Shown in pieces: positions 14,199 through 24,906 of a stretch of DNA of 24,906 nt. The notes below the pieces were generated by a model. The model was not told the DNA's origin and did no database searches. It saw only the letters and a program-made list of their open reading frames with translations. How positions within the stretch are numbered: the stretch's first letter is position 1; each line of letters opens with the position of its first letter. The position numbers were made by a program, and so were the translations under genes. Source of the stretch: UBA4658 sp002405485 (GTDB taxonomy: Bacteria; Planctomycetota; Phycisphaerae; Phycisphaerales; UBA1924); assembly GCA_036823255.1 (NCBI GenBank), contig DAISGC010000060.1, positions 1 through 24,906 of the forward strand, given 5' to 3'.

Positions 14199-15503
14199 TC
14201 AGGGCGCCTTGTACCCCTCGAGCTTGCGGCGAGCGACCACCGCGGGATCGACCTCGAACAGGCGCTCAAGCGTGGCGATCATCTCGTTGGAGTATGGATT
14301 GCCGAGCCACCGCATCCGAAGGTCCGTCGAGAGCAGCGTGGCCAGGCCCATCTCCGTCCGCGAAGTCGACGTGCGGACCTGGAACGTCTCGTTATTGAAC
14401 TCGAGATTCTCGGCCAGGAGCTGGACCGGGTTCAGATAGTGGTTCACGCTCCGGGTGGTCAGCAACTGCTTCATGTACTCCGTGTTGCGCTCCAGCAGCT
14501 TGTTGGCGTCGTCGGTGTTGCCCGAGTTCTGATCCAGACCGCCCACGCCGCGCTTCACGATGAACCCCGCCACGACCAGGTCGCGCGGGTAGCGATCTCG
14601 AAGCCGGTTCATGTGCGCGATCTGCGAGAGCAGGTCCGGAAGCTGCGGATCCACGAAGTAGACCAGCACGATCTTGCCGGATCGATTCGGCACCGAGGGA
14701 ATCCAGTGTTCCTCGGGCCAGTTCGTCACCCTCGGTGCGTCGTTGTTGATCCGCTCGGTGATCTTGTCCTTCTCGATCTTCCCGACCATCACGGGCCACT
14801 TGACCCGCTTGTACACGTCCTCCTCGAACTCCGGCACCGCGACCTGCGGGATCGACTCCAAAACCGGACGCGCATCACGGGTCGCCCGGCGCTTCCGCTC
14901 GGCGTCGGCGGCGGCCGACTTCAACTGGTCCGGGATCGCCCGGGCCGTCTCCGCCGACTCCTGCACCACGTGGGCCACGGCTTCGTCGATCGACGCCGTG
15001 TCCACCTGGGCGTACCGGATCTGCCCGGCCCGATCGATGACGTACAGGTTCGGATCCTGATCCGCTCTCAACGCGGACCGGAACTTCCCATCCTTATCCG
15101 CGGCAAAGGGGAACGTCACGCCAAGGGTCTTGGCCGTTTCGCCCGCCTTCTCAAACCCCGCCGGGTTGTGCACCCCGATCACAATGAGCCCATCGCCCTT
15201 GTGCTTCTGCGCGAGGGCTTCGGCACGGCGAACCGCCGGGTGCGACACCCGGTGCCACGCTGCCCAGGTGATGATGAGCACCGGCTTGCCCTCGAGCTGC
15301 TCGGGCTTGACCGGCTCCCCGGACCAATCCGTCAGGTGACCCAACAGACCGCGATCAAACGGCGTCAGGTGCATCGCGTCCAGCGCCGTCCGCGTCGCCC
15401 CGGCCCCGCGGAACTTCAGGATCGGCTCCGCGGCCACCGTCGCACAAATGGGCGCCGCAACCCCGAGAACAGCGGCGAGAACCAGAGCAGCCGAGCGATT
15501 CAT
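14199..15503 (-). CDS. Exported double thioredoxin-fold protein lacking both CxxC motifs
   Basis: 434 residues, paralogue of the following gene. A signal peptide covers about 1-25. After it FRGAGATRTALDAMHLTPFD parallels VQGRGARREALNAMTYKPFE of the neighbour. Domain 1 has GKPVLIITWAAWHRVSH (72-88) and LYVIDRAGQIRYAQVD; domain 2 has GKIVLVYFVDPQLPDLL (276-292) where the neighbour has its WCGPC site, and ends WLGNPYSNE (399-407). No active-site cysteines remain in either domain, so redox activity is unlikely; a chaperone-like or scaffold role is a guess. The start at 15503 is set by AGGAAGGA about eight bases upstream and the signal peptide. An extended -10 promoter (15560-15568) lies upstream, making this the first gene of the pair. 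Confidence 0.82.
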   Translation of the reverse strand: MNRSAALVLAAVLGVAAPICATVAAEPILKFRGAGATRTALDAMHLTPFDRGLLGHLTDWSGEPVKPEQLEGKPVLIITWAAWHRVSHPAVRRAEALAQKHKGDGLIVIGVHNPAGFEKAGETAKTLGVTFPFAADKDGKFRSALRADQDPNLYVIDRAGQIRYAQVDTASIDEAVAHVVQESAETARAIPDQLKSAAADAERKRRATRDARPVLESIPQVAVPEFEEDVYKRVKWPVMVGKIEKDKITERINNDAPRVTNWPEEHWIPSVPNRSGKIVLVYFVDPQLPDLLSQIAHMNRLRDRYPRDLVVAGFIVKRGVGGLDQNSGNTDDANKLLERNTEYMKQLLTTRSVNHYLNPVQLLAENLEFNNETFQVRTSTSRTEMGLATLLSTDLRMRWLGNPYSNEMIATLERLFEVDPAVVARRKLEGYKAP

Positions 15504-15559
15504 GTGTGTGTTTCCTTCCTCTTCCGACGCCAGCAAACGACGAACACGGGAGCCGCCCG

Positions 15560-15568
15560 ATTGTATCA
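15560..15568 (-). promoter_or_regulatory. Extended -10 promoter of the thioredoxin-fold gene pair
   Basis: On the minus strand TGATACAAT: a TGn extension directly before TACAAT (five of six matches to TATAAT). No good -35 is needed with this motif and none is obvious. It gives a leader of about 50 bases containing the ribosome-binding site. Confidence 0.45.
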
Positions 15569-15642
15569 GATCCCCGGACATTTCCCCCACCGGATCTTTC
15601 TACCGGTGAGCACCCGCGCAGGTTCGCACCAGAACCGCGGGT

Positions 15643-16530
15643 TCACTCGCCCGAAGCGATTCCTCCCGGCACATCCGTTCTCGATCGAGCAAGCTCATAC
15701 AACGCGATCCCGGCCGCCATGCCCACATTCAGAGAATCGATCATTGTGTCCGCTTTGTCCATCCGAATGGTCACGCGGCGGGCACACGCCGCGACTGTGG
15801 CCGGCGCCAGCCCTGGCCCCTCGCTGCCCAGAACCAGCGCGATGCCTTGCCCGCGCCGCTCGCTCGCCGCGCGGGCCAAGGGCTCGGCGTCTGCCTGTGC
15901 GACCATGGCCCAGGGTTCGCATCCGCCTGCGGCAAGCTGGGCGAGGTCTCCCGGCCAATCGGTGGCACGGGCAAAGGGCACGCTCAGAATGGCCCCCATC
16001 GATACCCGGAGTGACTTGCGGTACAAGGGGTCGGCGCAACGCGGGCTCAGCACCACGCCCACGCCAGGACCGCCAAGGGCCGCGGCGTTGCGAAAGATCC
16101 CGCCCAGATTGTCGTGATTGACCAGATCTTCGAGCACGAGGATCGGACCCGGACGGCTCAGGAGCTCGGCGAGTGACAGACCCGGTCCGCGCACGCCGAC
16201 GGCGAGCACGCCCCGGTGCATGTTGAAACCGACAAGGTCGCTGAGGACGGCGGGTTCTGCGACAAAGACCGGGGTCTTCGGGGGCAATCTCGACAGGTCG
16301 TGGACGAGGCCATCGAGTCGGTTCGCCGCGAGCAGCACCGACTGGCAGACAAAGCGGCTGGCGAGCAGTCGGCGGACGACGAGGTCGCCCTCGGCGATGA
16401 ACAACCCGCCGTGGGCCTTGGCATCCAGCGGGTCAGAGCGCTGGGCGAGCTCGGCGTCGCGCATGCCCGAATAGGGCTGGAGCATGGGATCACGAGCGAT
16501 GTCGCCCGGCTGGATCGGCACGATGGTCAT
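15643..16530 (-). CDS. SpoU/TrmH family RNA 2'-O-methyltransferase
   Basis: 295 residues. An N-terminal substrate-binding region of about 125 residues (FIAEGDLVVRRLL at 44-56, with MHRGVLAVG at 104-112) precedes the SPOUT catalytic domain. Motif 1 is LEDLVNHDNLGGIFRNAAAL (133-152), motif 2 LVLGSEGPGL (232-241), and motif 3 VTIRMDKADTMIDSLNVGMA (253-272), ending AGIALYEL. The conserved Asn and Arg of motif 1 and the SLNV core are present, so it should be an active SAM-dependent ribose methylase of rRNA or tRNA. The exact target cannot be read from sequence. No Shine-Dalgarno sequence is visible. It diverges from the lipoprotein gene with only 36 bases between the start codons. Confidence 0.88.
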   Translation of the reverse strand: MTIVPIQPGDIARDPMLQPYSGMRDAELAQRSDPLDAKAHGGLFIAEGDLVVRRLLASRFVCQSVLLAANRLDGLVHDLSRLPPKTPVFVAEPAVLSDLVGFNMHRGVLAVGVRGPGLSLAELLSRPGPILVLEDLVNHDNLGGIFRNAAALGGPGVGVVLSPRCADPLYRKSLRVSMGAILSVPFARATDWPGDLAQLAAGGCEPWAMVAQADAEPLARAASERRGQGIALVLGSEGPGLAPATVAACARRVTIRMDKADTMIDSLNVGMAAGIALYELARSRTDVPGGIASGE

Positions 16531-16560
16531 GGGACACAGACCAGGGCAGGCGTGTACCAT
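16531..16560 (+). promoter_or_regulatory. Candidate promoter (GGGACA / TACCAT), leaderless geometry
   Basis: GGGACA (16531-16536, four of six to TTGACA), an 18-base spacer and TACCAT (16555-16560). The -10 ends six bases before the lipoprotein ATG at 16567. The whole element fits in the 36-base divergent gap next to the SpoU start codon. Confidence 0.3.
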
Positions 16561-16566
16561 CCGGGC

Positions 16567-17253
16567 ATGAAGACTCGCGGCAGTGTTTGGAACATCGTCA
16601 AAGTGTTCGCAGTCAGCGGTGTGGGCGTCGGCCTGGCGTTGGGCGGTTGTGAGCAGCGCACGCCCGCTCCGCCGGCCCAGAACAACCAGCCGCTGGGCAA
16701 CCTGGCGAGCAATCCGCAATCGATCGCCGGCAAGTCTGCCCAGGCCGGGAAGAACGCCGCCGCCGGCATGCAGGGCGCCCAGGATGCCGCGGCGAACGCT
16801 GCGAATCAGCTCAGCGGCCAGGGAAACGAGCTGGTGGTTGGCGGGCTGAAGTTCAGCATCCCCGGGGCATGGAAGTCGGGCACGCCGGGACAGTTCGTTC
16901 TGGCGACCTACACGCTGCCGAACGTGAGCGGATCGCAGATCAACTTTTCCACGGCCGGGGGCGACGTGAACAGCAACCTGAACCGCTGGCGCGGGCAGAT
17001 CAAGGGCGCTGACGGGCAGCCCGCCGCGGGCGACGTCTCCGAGCACACCGTCTCAGGCCAGCGGGTCACGATCTACAAGGCGACAGGGACGTTCGAGAGC
17101 ATGAGCGGGGGCAAGCAGCCCAACACGGCGTTCCGAGGGGCGATCATCCAGATGCCAAGCCAGAGCGTGTTTGTTCGGCTGACCGTGCCCGCCGACAAAG
17201 CCAAGCTCATCGACGCCGAGTGGGAGCGGGTGGTTCTGGGGTTTACGAGATAG
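16567..17253 (+). CDS. Predicted lipoprotein with a C-terminal globular domain
   Basis: 228 residues. The signal peptide ends in a canonical lipobox LGGC (C28). An Ala/Gln/Asn/Pro-rich linker (about 30-90) leads to a globular domain (about 93-228): VGGLKFSIPGAWKSG, FVLATYTLPN, NRWRGQI, VSGQRVTIYKATGTFES and a C-terminal amphipathic stretch. I recognise this layout from unnamed Planctomycetes lipoproteins ('G-x-F-x-x-P-x-x-W' followed by a conserved NxxRWxGQ), but know no function. The ATG at 16567 is fixed by the signal peptide; no ribosome-binding site is seen. uppP follows after 72 bases on the same strand. Confidence 0.75.
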   Translation: MKTRGSVWNIVKVFAVSGVGVGLALGGCEQRTPAPPAQNNQPLGNLASNPQSIAGKSAQAGKNAAAGMQGAQDAAANAANQLSGQGNELVVGGLKFSIPGAWKSGTPGQFVLATYTLPNVSGSQINFSTAGGDVNSNLNRWRGQIKGADGQPAAGDVSEHTVSGQRVTIYKATGTFESMSGGKQPNTAFRGAIIQMPSQSVFVRLTVPADKAKLIDAEWERVVLGFTR

Positions 17254-17325
17254 GCCCCTGACGCCGGGGCAGATGCGTCGCCTGGTCGTTGTGTCACGCT
17301 GAGACTTCTTACTCCCGAGCAATCC

Positions 17326-18207
17326 ATGGAATGGTGGCACGCGGTGATCCTCGGGCTGGTGGAGGGGATCACCGAGTATCTTCCGGTGTCGTCGACAGGT
17401 CATCTGATTCTGACGTCCCAGCTCCTTGGGCTGAAGTCCGAGTCGCATCGCGAGGCGATCAACGCCTTTGAGATCGTCATCCAGGGCGGAGCGATCCTGG
17501 CGGTGCTCGGGCTGTACTGGCCGCGGTTCATGCAGATGCTCCGCGGGCTGATCGGACGGGATGGCAAGGGGTTCATGCTCCTGGTGAATCTCGGGATCGC
17601 GTTCATGCCCGCGGCGGTGATCGGGGTGCTGCTCAAGAGCACGATCGAAGAGCACCTGTTCACGGCCTGGCCGGTGGTGGCGGCGCTCATCATCGGGGGC
17701 GTGTACATGATTCTGTTCGATGGTCGTCTGCGTGGGGCGTGGGGCCCGCCGCCCAGCGGGGTTGGTCCTGGCAAGACGATCGACGACCTGACGCCCAGGG
17801 ACGCGCTGATCATCGGCGTGCTGCAGATCGTCTCGCTCTGGCCTGGAACAAGCCGGTCGATGATGACGATCACCGGGGGCATGCTCGTGGGCCTTCGGCC
17901 GGCGGCGGCGGCGGAGTTCAGCTTTCTGCTGGGCATGCCCACGCTGCTGGCGGCGACGCTCTGGACGGGGTACAAGAACATCGCCGAGAGCCGGGCCCGC
18001 GGGACGCCGACGTTCTATGAGCAGCTTGGCGCGGTCCCGGTGCTGCTGGGCATGGCCGTGGCGTTCGTGAGCGCGTGGCTTGCCGTGAAGTGGCTGGTGG
18101 GCTTCCTGAACCGTCACGGGCTGACGCCGTTTGGCGTGTACCGGATCGTGATCGGGCTGTTCATGGCCGGGTTGATCGTGGGCGGGATCGTCGCGGTCGA
18201 GAAGTGA
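17326..18207 (+). CDS. uppP: Undecaprenyl-diphosphate phosphatase (UppP/BacA)
   Basis: 293 residues, polytopic inner-membrane enzyme. It dephosphorylates undecaprenyl diphosphate to recycle the lipid carrier for peptidoglycan and other glycans, and classically confers bacitracin tolerance. Signature 1 is GLVEGITEYLPVSSTGHLIL (10-29) with the catalytic Glu residues E13 and E17. Signature 2 is LWPGTSRSMMTITGGM (171-186) with R177. Several hydrophobic helices surround them, ending with GLFMAGLIVGGIVAV. Length is slightly above the usual 265-280 because of a Gly/Pro-rich loop (about 139-150). The ATG at 17326 matches the family start; the ribosome-binding site is weak. With the amidase in the window it belongs to cell-wall metabolism. 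Confidence 0.96.
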   Translation: MEWWHAVILGLVEGITEYLPVSSTGHLILTSQLLGLKSESHREAINAFEIVIQGGAILAVLGLYWPRFMQMLRGLIGRDGKGFMLLVNLGIAFMPAAVIGVLLKSTIEEHLFTAWPVVAALIIGGVYMILFDGRLRGAWGPPPSGVGPGKTIDDLTPRDALIIGVLQIVSLWPGTSRSMMTITGGMLVGLRPAAAAEFSFLLGMPTLLAATLWTGYKNIAESRARGTPTFYEQLGAVPVLLGMAVAFVSAWLAVKWLVGFLNRHGLTPFGVYRIVIGLFMAGLIVGGIVAVEK

Positions 18208-18323
18208 CGCGTGTTCTCCGGCGGAACCTCGAGCCGGGATCAACGCGGACCTGAAAAAGTCCGATAGGTTGTTCCCTCGCATCGCCGCGCCCGCCGAGCC
18301 GGACGCGCTCGAGCCAGAGACCA

Positions 18324-18329
18324 TAAAGT
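18324..18329 (+). promoter_or_regulatory. Candidate -10 box (TAAAGT) of serA
   Basis: TAAAGT ends eight bases before the ATG at 18338 with no ribosome-binding site between. It supports that start over the TTG at 18269. No clear -35. Confidence 0.25.
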
Positions 18330-18337
18330 CACCGGAC

Positions 18338-19651
18338 ATGTCCCCCACTTCGTCCACACCCATATCCTCGGCCGAACCGGTCAACGGGATCAAGACCAGC
18401 TTCCCCAAGAGCAAGATCACCGTCGTGCTCATGGAGAACATCCACGAGCGGGCCGCGGAGCAGCTCCGGGGCGAGGGCTTCAAGGTCGAGCGGCTTGCCA
18501 AGGCCCTTGAGGGCGACGCGCTCATCAAGGTCGCGAAGGAGGCCCACGTTCTGGGCATCCGTTCCCAGACGCTGGTGCGTCAGCCGATCCTGGAGGCCTG
18601 CCCGCGGCTGCTCACGATCGGGTGCTTCTGCATCGGGACCAACCAGGTGGAGACGCGCGGGGCGTGCCTGCGCGGGGTGCCGGTGTTCAACTCGCCGTTC
18701 TCCAACACGCGGAGCGTCGCGGAGCTGACCATCGCCGAGATCGTCGCGCTGCACCGTCGGCTGCTGGACAAGAGCGTGCAGTTGCACGCGGGCACGTGGG
18801 ACAAGTCGGCGACGGGCTCGCACGAGGTGCGGGGCAGGACGCTGGGCATCGTGGGCTATGGCCGCATCGGCTCGCAGGTGAGCGTGCTCGCCGAGGCCAT
18901 GGGCATGCGGGTGATCTTCCACGACATTCTCTCCTGTCTGCCGCTGGGCAACGCCCGGCCGGTACGGACGCTGGACGACCTTCTGGAGCAGGCCGACGTG
19001 GTCTCGCTGCACGTGCCCGCGACGAAGAAGACCGAGCGGCTGATCGGCGAGAAGCAGATCGCGCGGATGCGCCCCGGGGCGTATCTCATCAACAACGCCC
19101 GTGGGAGCGTCGTGGACATCGCAGCGCTCGCCGCCGCGATCCGCAGCGGGAAGATCGGCGGAGCCGCACTGGACGTCTTTCCGGTCGAGCCCTCCAGCAA
19201 CAGCGAGGAGTTCGTCAGCGAGATTCGCGGGCTGGGCAACGTCATTCTCACCCCGCACATCGGCGGATCCACCGAAGAGGCCCAGCAGGCCATCGCCGAG
19301 GACGTGGCCACCAAACTCATACGGTTCATGAACAACGGATCCACGACCGGTGCCGTGAACGTCCCGCAGGTCGATCTGCCGGAACAGGACGAGATCGAGA
19401 GCGACTCAAAGGCCGGCGGCGGCAGGAAACGGCACCACCGGATCCTGCACTTTCACCGCAACGTGCCCGGGGTGCTCAGCCGAATCAACAGCGTGATGGC
19501 TGAGCTGGGCGTGAACATCGCGGGGCAGTACCTGAAGACCAACGAGGATGTCGGCTACGTGGTGCTGGACATCGCCCCCGCCAAGGCCGAGCCCATCATC
19601 GAGCGGATCAAGCAGATACCCGAGACCATCCGCGTGCGCATGCTGTGGTGA
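18338..19651 (+). CDS. serA: D-3-phosphoglycerate dehydrogenase
   Basis: 437 residues; first enzyme of serine synthesis, oxidising 3-phosphoglycerate to 3-phosphohydroxypyruvate with NAD. It is the short E. coli-like type. Substrate-domain blocks IGCFCIGTNQV (94-104) and FNSPFSNTRSVAEL (117-130) precede the NAD-binding LGIVGYGRIGSQ (169-180). The catalytic set is R255 (NNARGSVVD), E284 (FPVEP) and H307 (TPHIGGSTEEAQ). A charged Lys/Arg/His linker (about 350-366) leads to a C-terminal ACT domain (about 367-437, with NVPGVLSRIN and GVNIAGQYL), which in E. coli mediates serine feedback inhibition. The N-terminus is about 18 residues longer than in E. coli. GlyA, the next step from serine, is encoded about 12.6 kb away. 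Confidence 0.96.
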   Translation: MSPTSSTPISSAEPVNGIKTSFPKSKITVVLMENIHERAAEQLRGEGFKVERLAKALEGDALIKVAKEAHVLGIRSQTLVRQPILEACPRLLTIGCFCIGTNQVETRGACLRGVPVFNSPFSNTRSVAELTIAEIVALHRRLLDKSVQLHAGTWDKSATGSHEVRGRTLGIVGYGRIGSQVSVLAEAMGMRVIFHDILSCLPLGNARPVRTLDDLLEQADVVSLHVPATKKTERLIGEKQIARMRPGAYLINNARGSVVDIAALAAAIRSGKIGGAALDVFPVEPSSNSEEFVSEIRGLGNVILTPHIGGSTEEAQQAIAEDVATKLIRFMNNGSTTGAVNVPQVDLPEQDEIESDSKAGGGRKRHHRILHFHRNVPGVLSRINSVMAELGVNIAGQYLKTNEDVGYVVLDIAPAKAEPIIERIKQIPETIRVRMLW

Positions 19652-19668
19652 GCGTCGAGCGATCGCGT

Positions 19669-20574
19669 TCAGCGCGTCGAGCCGAGCGCGGCGCGCAGCC
19701 TGGCCTGCGTCCTGGAGACGTCCGCGCCCAGGCGCCCCGCCTCTTCCAGGAGCTGCAGATGCTCCCGTCGCTGCTTCCCCGCGTCCAGCGCGGCCTGGAC
19801 CAGCGCGATCCGCATCCACGCGGTGTCATCCATGCGGGTCGCCTCGGCAAGCACCGCCCGGCTCCGCGGCCCGGGAAGGGCCTCGGCGTACGTCCTGGCG
19901 ACGCCCTCACGAAAGGCCCGCCGAGCGGCGTTCTGCGCCTTCAAGTCGCCGCCGAGGGCGCGGAGACGCTCGGTCAATCTGGCGTGCTGGATTCGAATCT
20001 CCGCCACGATGTCTCGCGCGGGCTCCACGGGCTTGGGTGCCGGCCGAACCATCGTCGGCGTGATGATCTGCACCGGAGCCTGGCCTGGCGCCGGGATCGC
20101 CGCCTGGGCCGCGGCCTGGATGCCGGCCCGTCCGCTCGGCGTTGCCCGGGCAACGCGGTCGAGCCAGTCCAGCATCTGCCTCGGGTCCTTGAATCCCAGC
20201 GAGCGGTCCACAACCTCGCCATCGCGGAAGGCGATGAGCAGCGGCAGGGAGCGCACGTCGTATCGTCGGGCGATGTCCCGCTGCACGTCCACGTCGATGT
20301 GGATCGCCACGCCGTGATCGCGCACCCAGGCCGCCACGCCCGGGTCACGCCACGTCGAGTTCTCCATCGCCTTGCACGGCCCGCACCACTCCGCGCTGAA
20401 CATCGCGACGAGCAGACGACCCTGCCGACGGCTGGAGGCCATGGCATCGTCGAACGACTGCGCTGAGAAGACCGTCGCCGAGGCCGACCGGACATCGGCG
20501 ACCGCCGACCCGACCAGGACTGTCACCCCGCTGATCGCCAGTCCGATGATCGATGCACACACCGTCGACCGCAT
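19669..20574 (-). CDS. Exported thioredoxin-like protein with a helical C-terminal extension
   Basis: 301 residues. A signal peptide (about 1-26) is followed by a thioredoxin domain (about 36-145): VAMFSAEWCGPCKAME with C64 and C67, the cis-Pro in VRSLPLLIAF (P111), and FKDPRQMLDWLDR. A Pro/Ala-rich linker (about 150-185) leads to a charged, probably helical C-terminal region (about 188-300) with no motif I know. The active site is complete, so a periplasmic disulfide role is likely. The start at 20574 is set by GGAGG five bases upstream and the signal peptide. The gene ends 17 bases from the convergent serA stop. It lies downstream of rpoC but beyond the rpoC terminator, so it should have its own promoter. 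Confidence 0.85.
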   Translation of the reverse strand: MRSTVCASIIGLAISGVTVLVGSAVADVRSASATVFSAQSFDDAMASSRRQGRLLVAMFSAEWCGPCKAMENSTWRDPGVAAWVRDHGVAIHIDVDVQRDIARRYDVRSLPLLIAFRDGEVVDRSLGFKDPRQMLDWLDRVARATPSGRAGIQAAAQAAIPAPGQAPVQIITPTMVRPAPKPVEPARDIVAEIRIQHARLTERLRALGGDLKAQNAARRAFREGVARTYAEALPGPRSRAVLAEATRMDDTAWMRIALVQAALDAGKQRREHLQLLEEAGRLGADVSRTQARLRAALGSTR

Positions 20575-20704
20575 GAACGCCTCCGATCCGCAAAACCCTG
20601 GCGGGAGACCAGCTATCGGCCGGTTGGCGTGCCGGGCGTGAAGGTGTAACCGCCATCGGGCCTGTCGGTCTGGCGGACGCGCGGGCACATGCGGCGGGGG
20701 AATG

Positions 20705-20731
20705 AAAAAGACCGCCCGAAAGGGCGGTCTT
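20705..20731 (-). terminator. Rho-independent terminator of rpoC
   Basis: Read on the minus strand: AAGACCGCCC, loop TTTC, GGGCGGTCTT (perfect 10-bp stem), then TTTTT from the adjacent T tract. It lies 33 bases after the rpoC stop codon. Confidence 0.92.
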
Positions 20732-20763
20732 CTGGTGGAGCGTCAGGGTTGAGCCGGTTGGAT

Positions 20764-24906
<4,143 letters not shown>

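Noticed and set aside
15588..15610. CACCGG...CCGGTG hairpin after the SpoU gene as a terminator
   Set aside because: Six-bp stem with no T tract in either direction; likely chance in GC-rich sequence.
14439..16121. A 560-codon + strand frame
   Set aside because: It lies opposite the thioredoxin-fold gene and the SpoU methyltransferase, both with clear motifs; an Arg/His/Pro-rich shadow.
17254..17275. GCCCC...GGGGC hairpin between the lipoprotein gene and uppP as a terminator
   Set aside because: Five-bp stem without a following T run; the two genes may well be co-transcribed.
18269..18337. TTG start adding 23 residues to SerA
   Set aside because: No ribosome-binding site and no family similarity in the extension; the ATG at 18338 has a plausible promoter box just upstream.
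17053..18558. A 501-codon - strand frame
   Set aside because: It is antisense to uppP and the start of serA, both unmistakable; the translated sequence is low-complexity.

Overview
The window is about 24.9 kb of very GC-rich (by eye about two thirds G+C) bacterial chromosome. It looks like Planctomycetota, most likely class Phycisphaerae. The pointers are a secreted protein ending in a 'GC'-type dockerin-like EF-hand half, a membrane protein opening with a CxxCGYDL zinc ribbon, many small lipoproteins, a Hanks-type kinase beside a PPP-like phosphatase, and FkbM methyltransferases. The taxonomic call is inference. I see no rRNA, tRNA, CRISPR array, transposase or prophage gene, so this is ordinary chromosomal backbone.

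Layout. Positions 1-189 hold a fragment resembling EboE that loses its similarity abruptly. Two clpP genes follow on the + strand (506-1093 and 1213-1833), separated by a long imperfect inverted repeat, then a good intrinsic terminator (1863-1891) and a lipoprotein gene (1953-2678). A C-rich tract with G-quadruplex potential separates this from a run of six minus-strand genes (8950 down to 2790): Ser/Thr kinase, PPP-like metallophosphoesterase, zinc-ribbon membrane protein, glyA, a degenerate FkbM-like methyltransferase, and a normal FkbM methyltransferase. A second minus-strand group (11014 down to 9302) carries trmL, a small lipoprotein and a membrane-anchored N-acetylmuramoyl-L-alanine amidase, and ends in a strong terminator (9230-9264).

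A 518-residue secreted repeat protein lies on + (11163-12719). Facing it are two paralogous exported double-thioredoxin-fold proteins (minus, 15503 down to 12942) that have lost CxxC motifs to different degrees, and a SpoU/TrmH methyltransferase (15643-16530). Then come a + group of lipoprotein, uppP and serA (16567-19651), an exported thioredoxin with an intact CGPC (minus, 19669-20574), and the 3' 4.1 kb of rpoC (minus), which ends at an intrinsic terminator and runs off the right edge.

Functional themes are protein quality control (ClpP1/ClpP2, exported thioredoxin folds), cell wall (UppP, amidase), one-carbon and serine metabolism (SerA, GlyA), RNA modification (TrmL, SpoU) and Ser/Thr phospho-signalling. 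The observations most worth checking are the RNA polymerase beta' chain lacking three of the four cysteines of its second zinc site, a ClpP with Asn at the catalytic Asp position, the stepwise loss of CxxC in the thioredoxin pair, a nested palindromic intergenic repeat at 7778-7857, and a recurring TAnnnT box 6-9 nt upstream of start codons that lack a Shine-Dalgarno sequence, suggesting leaderless transcripts.
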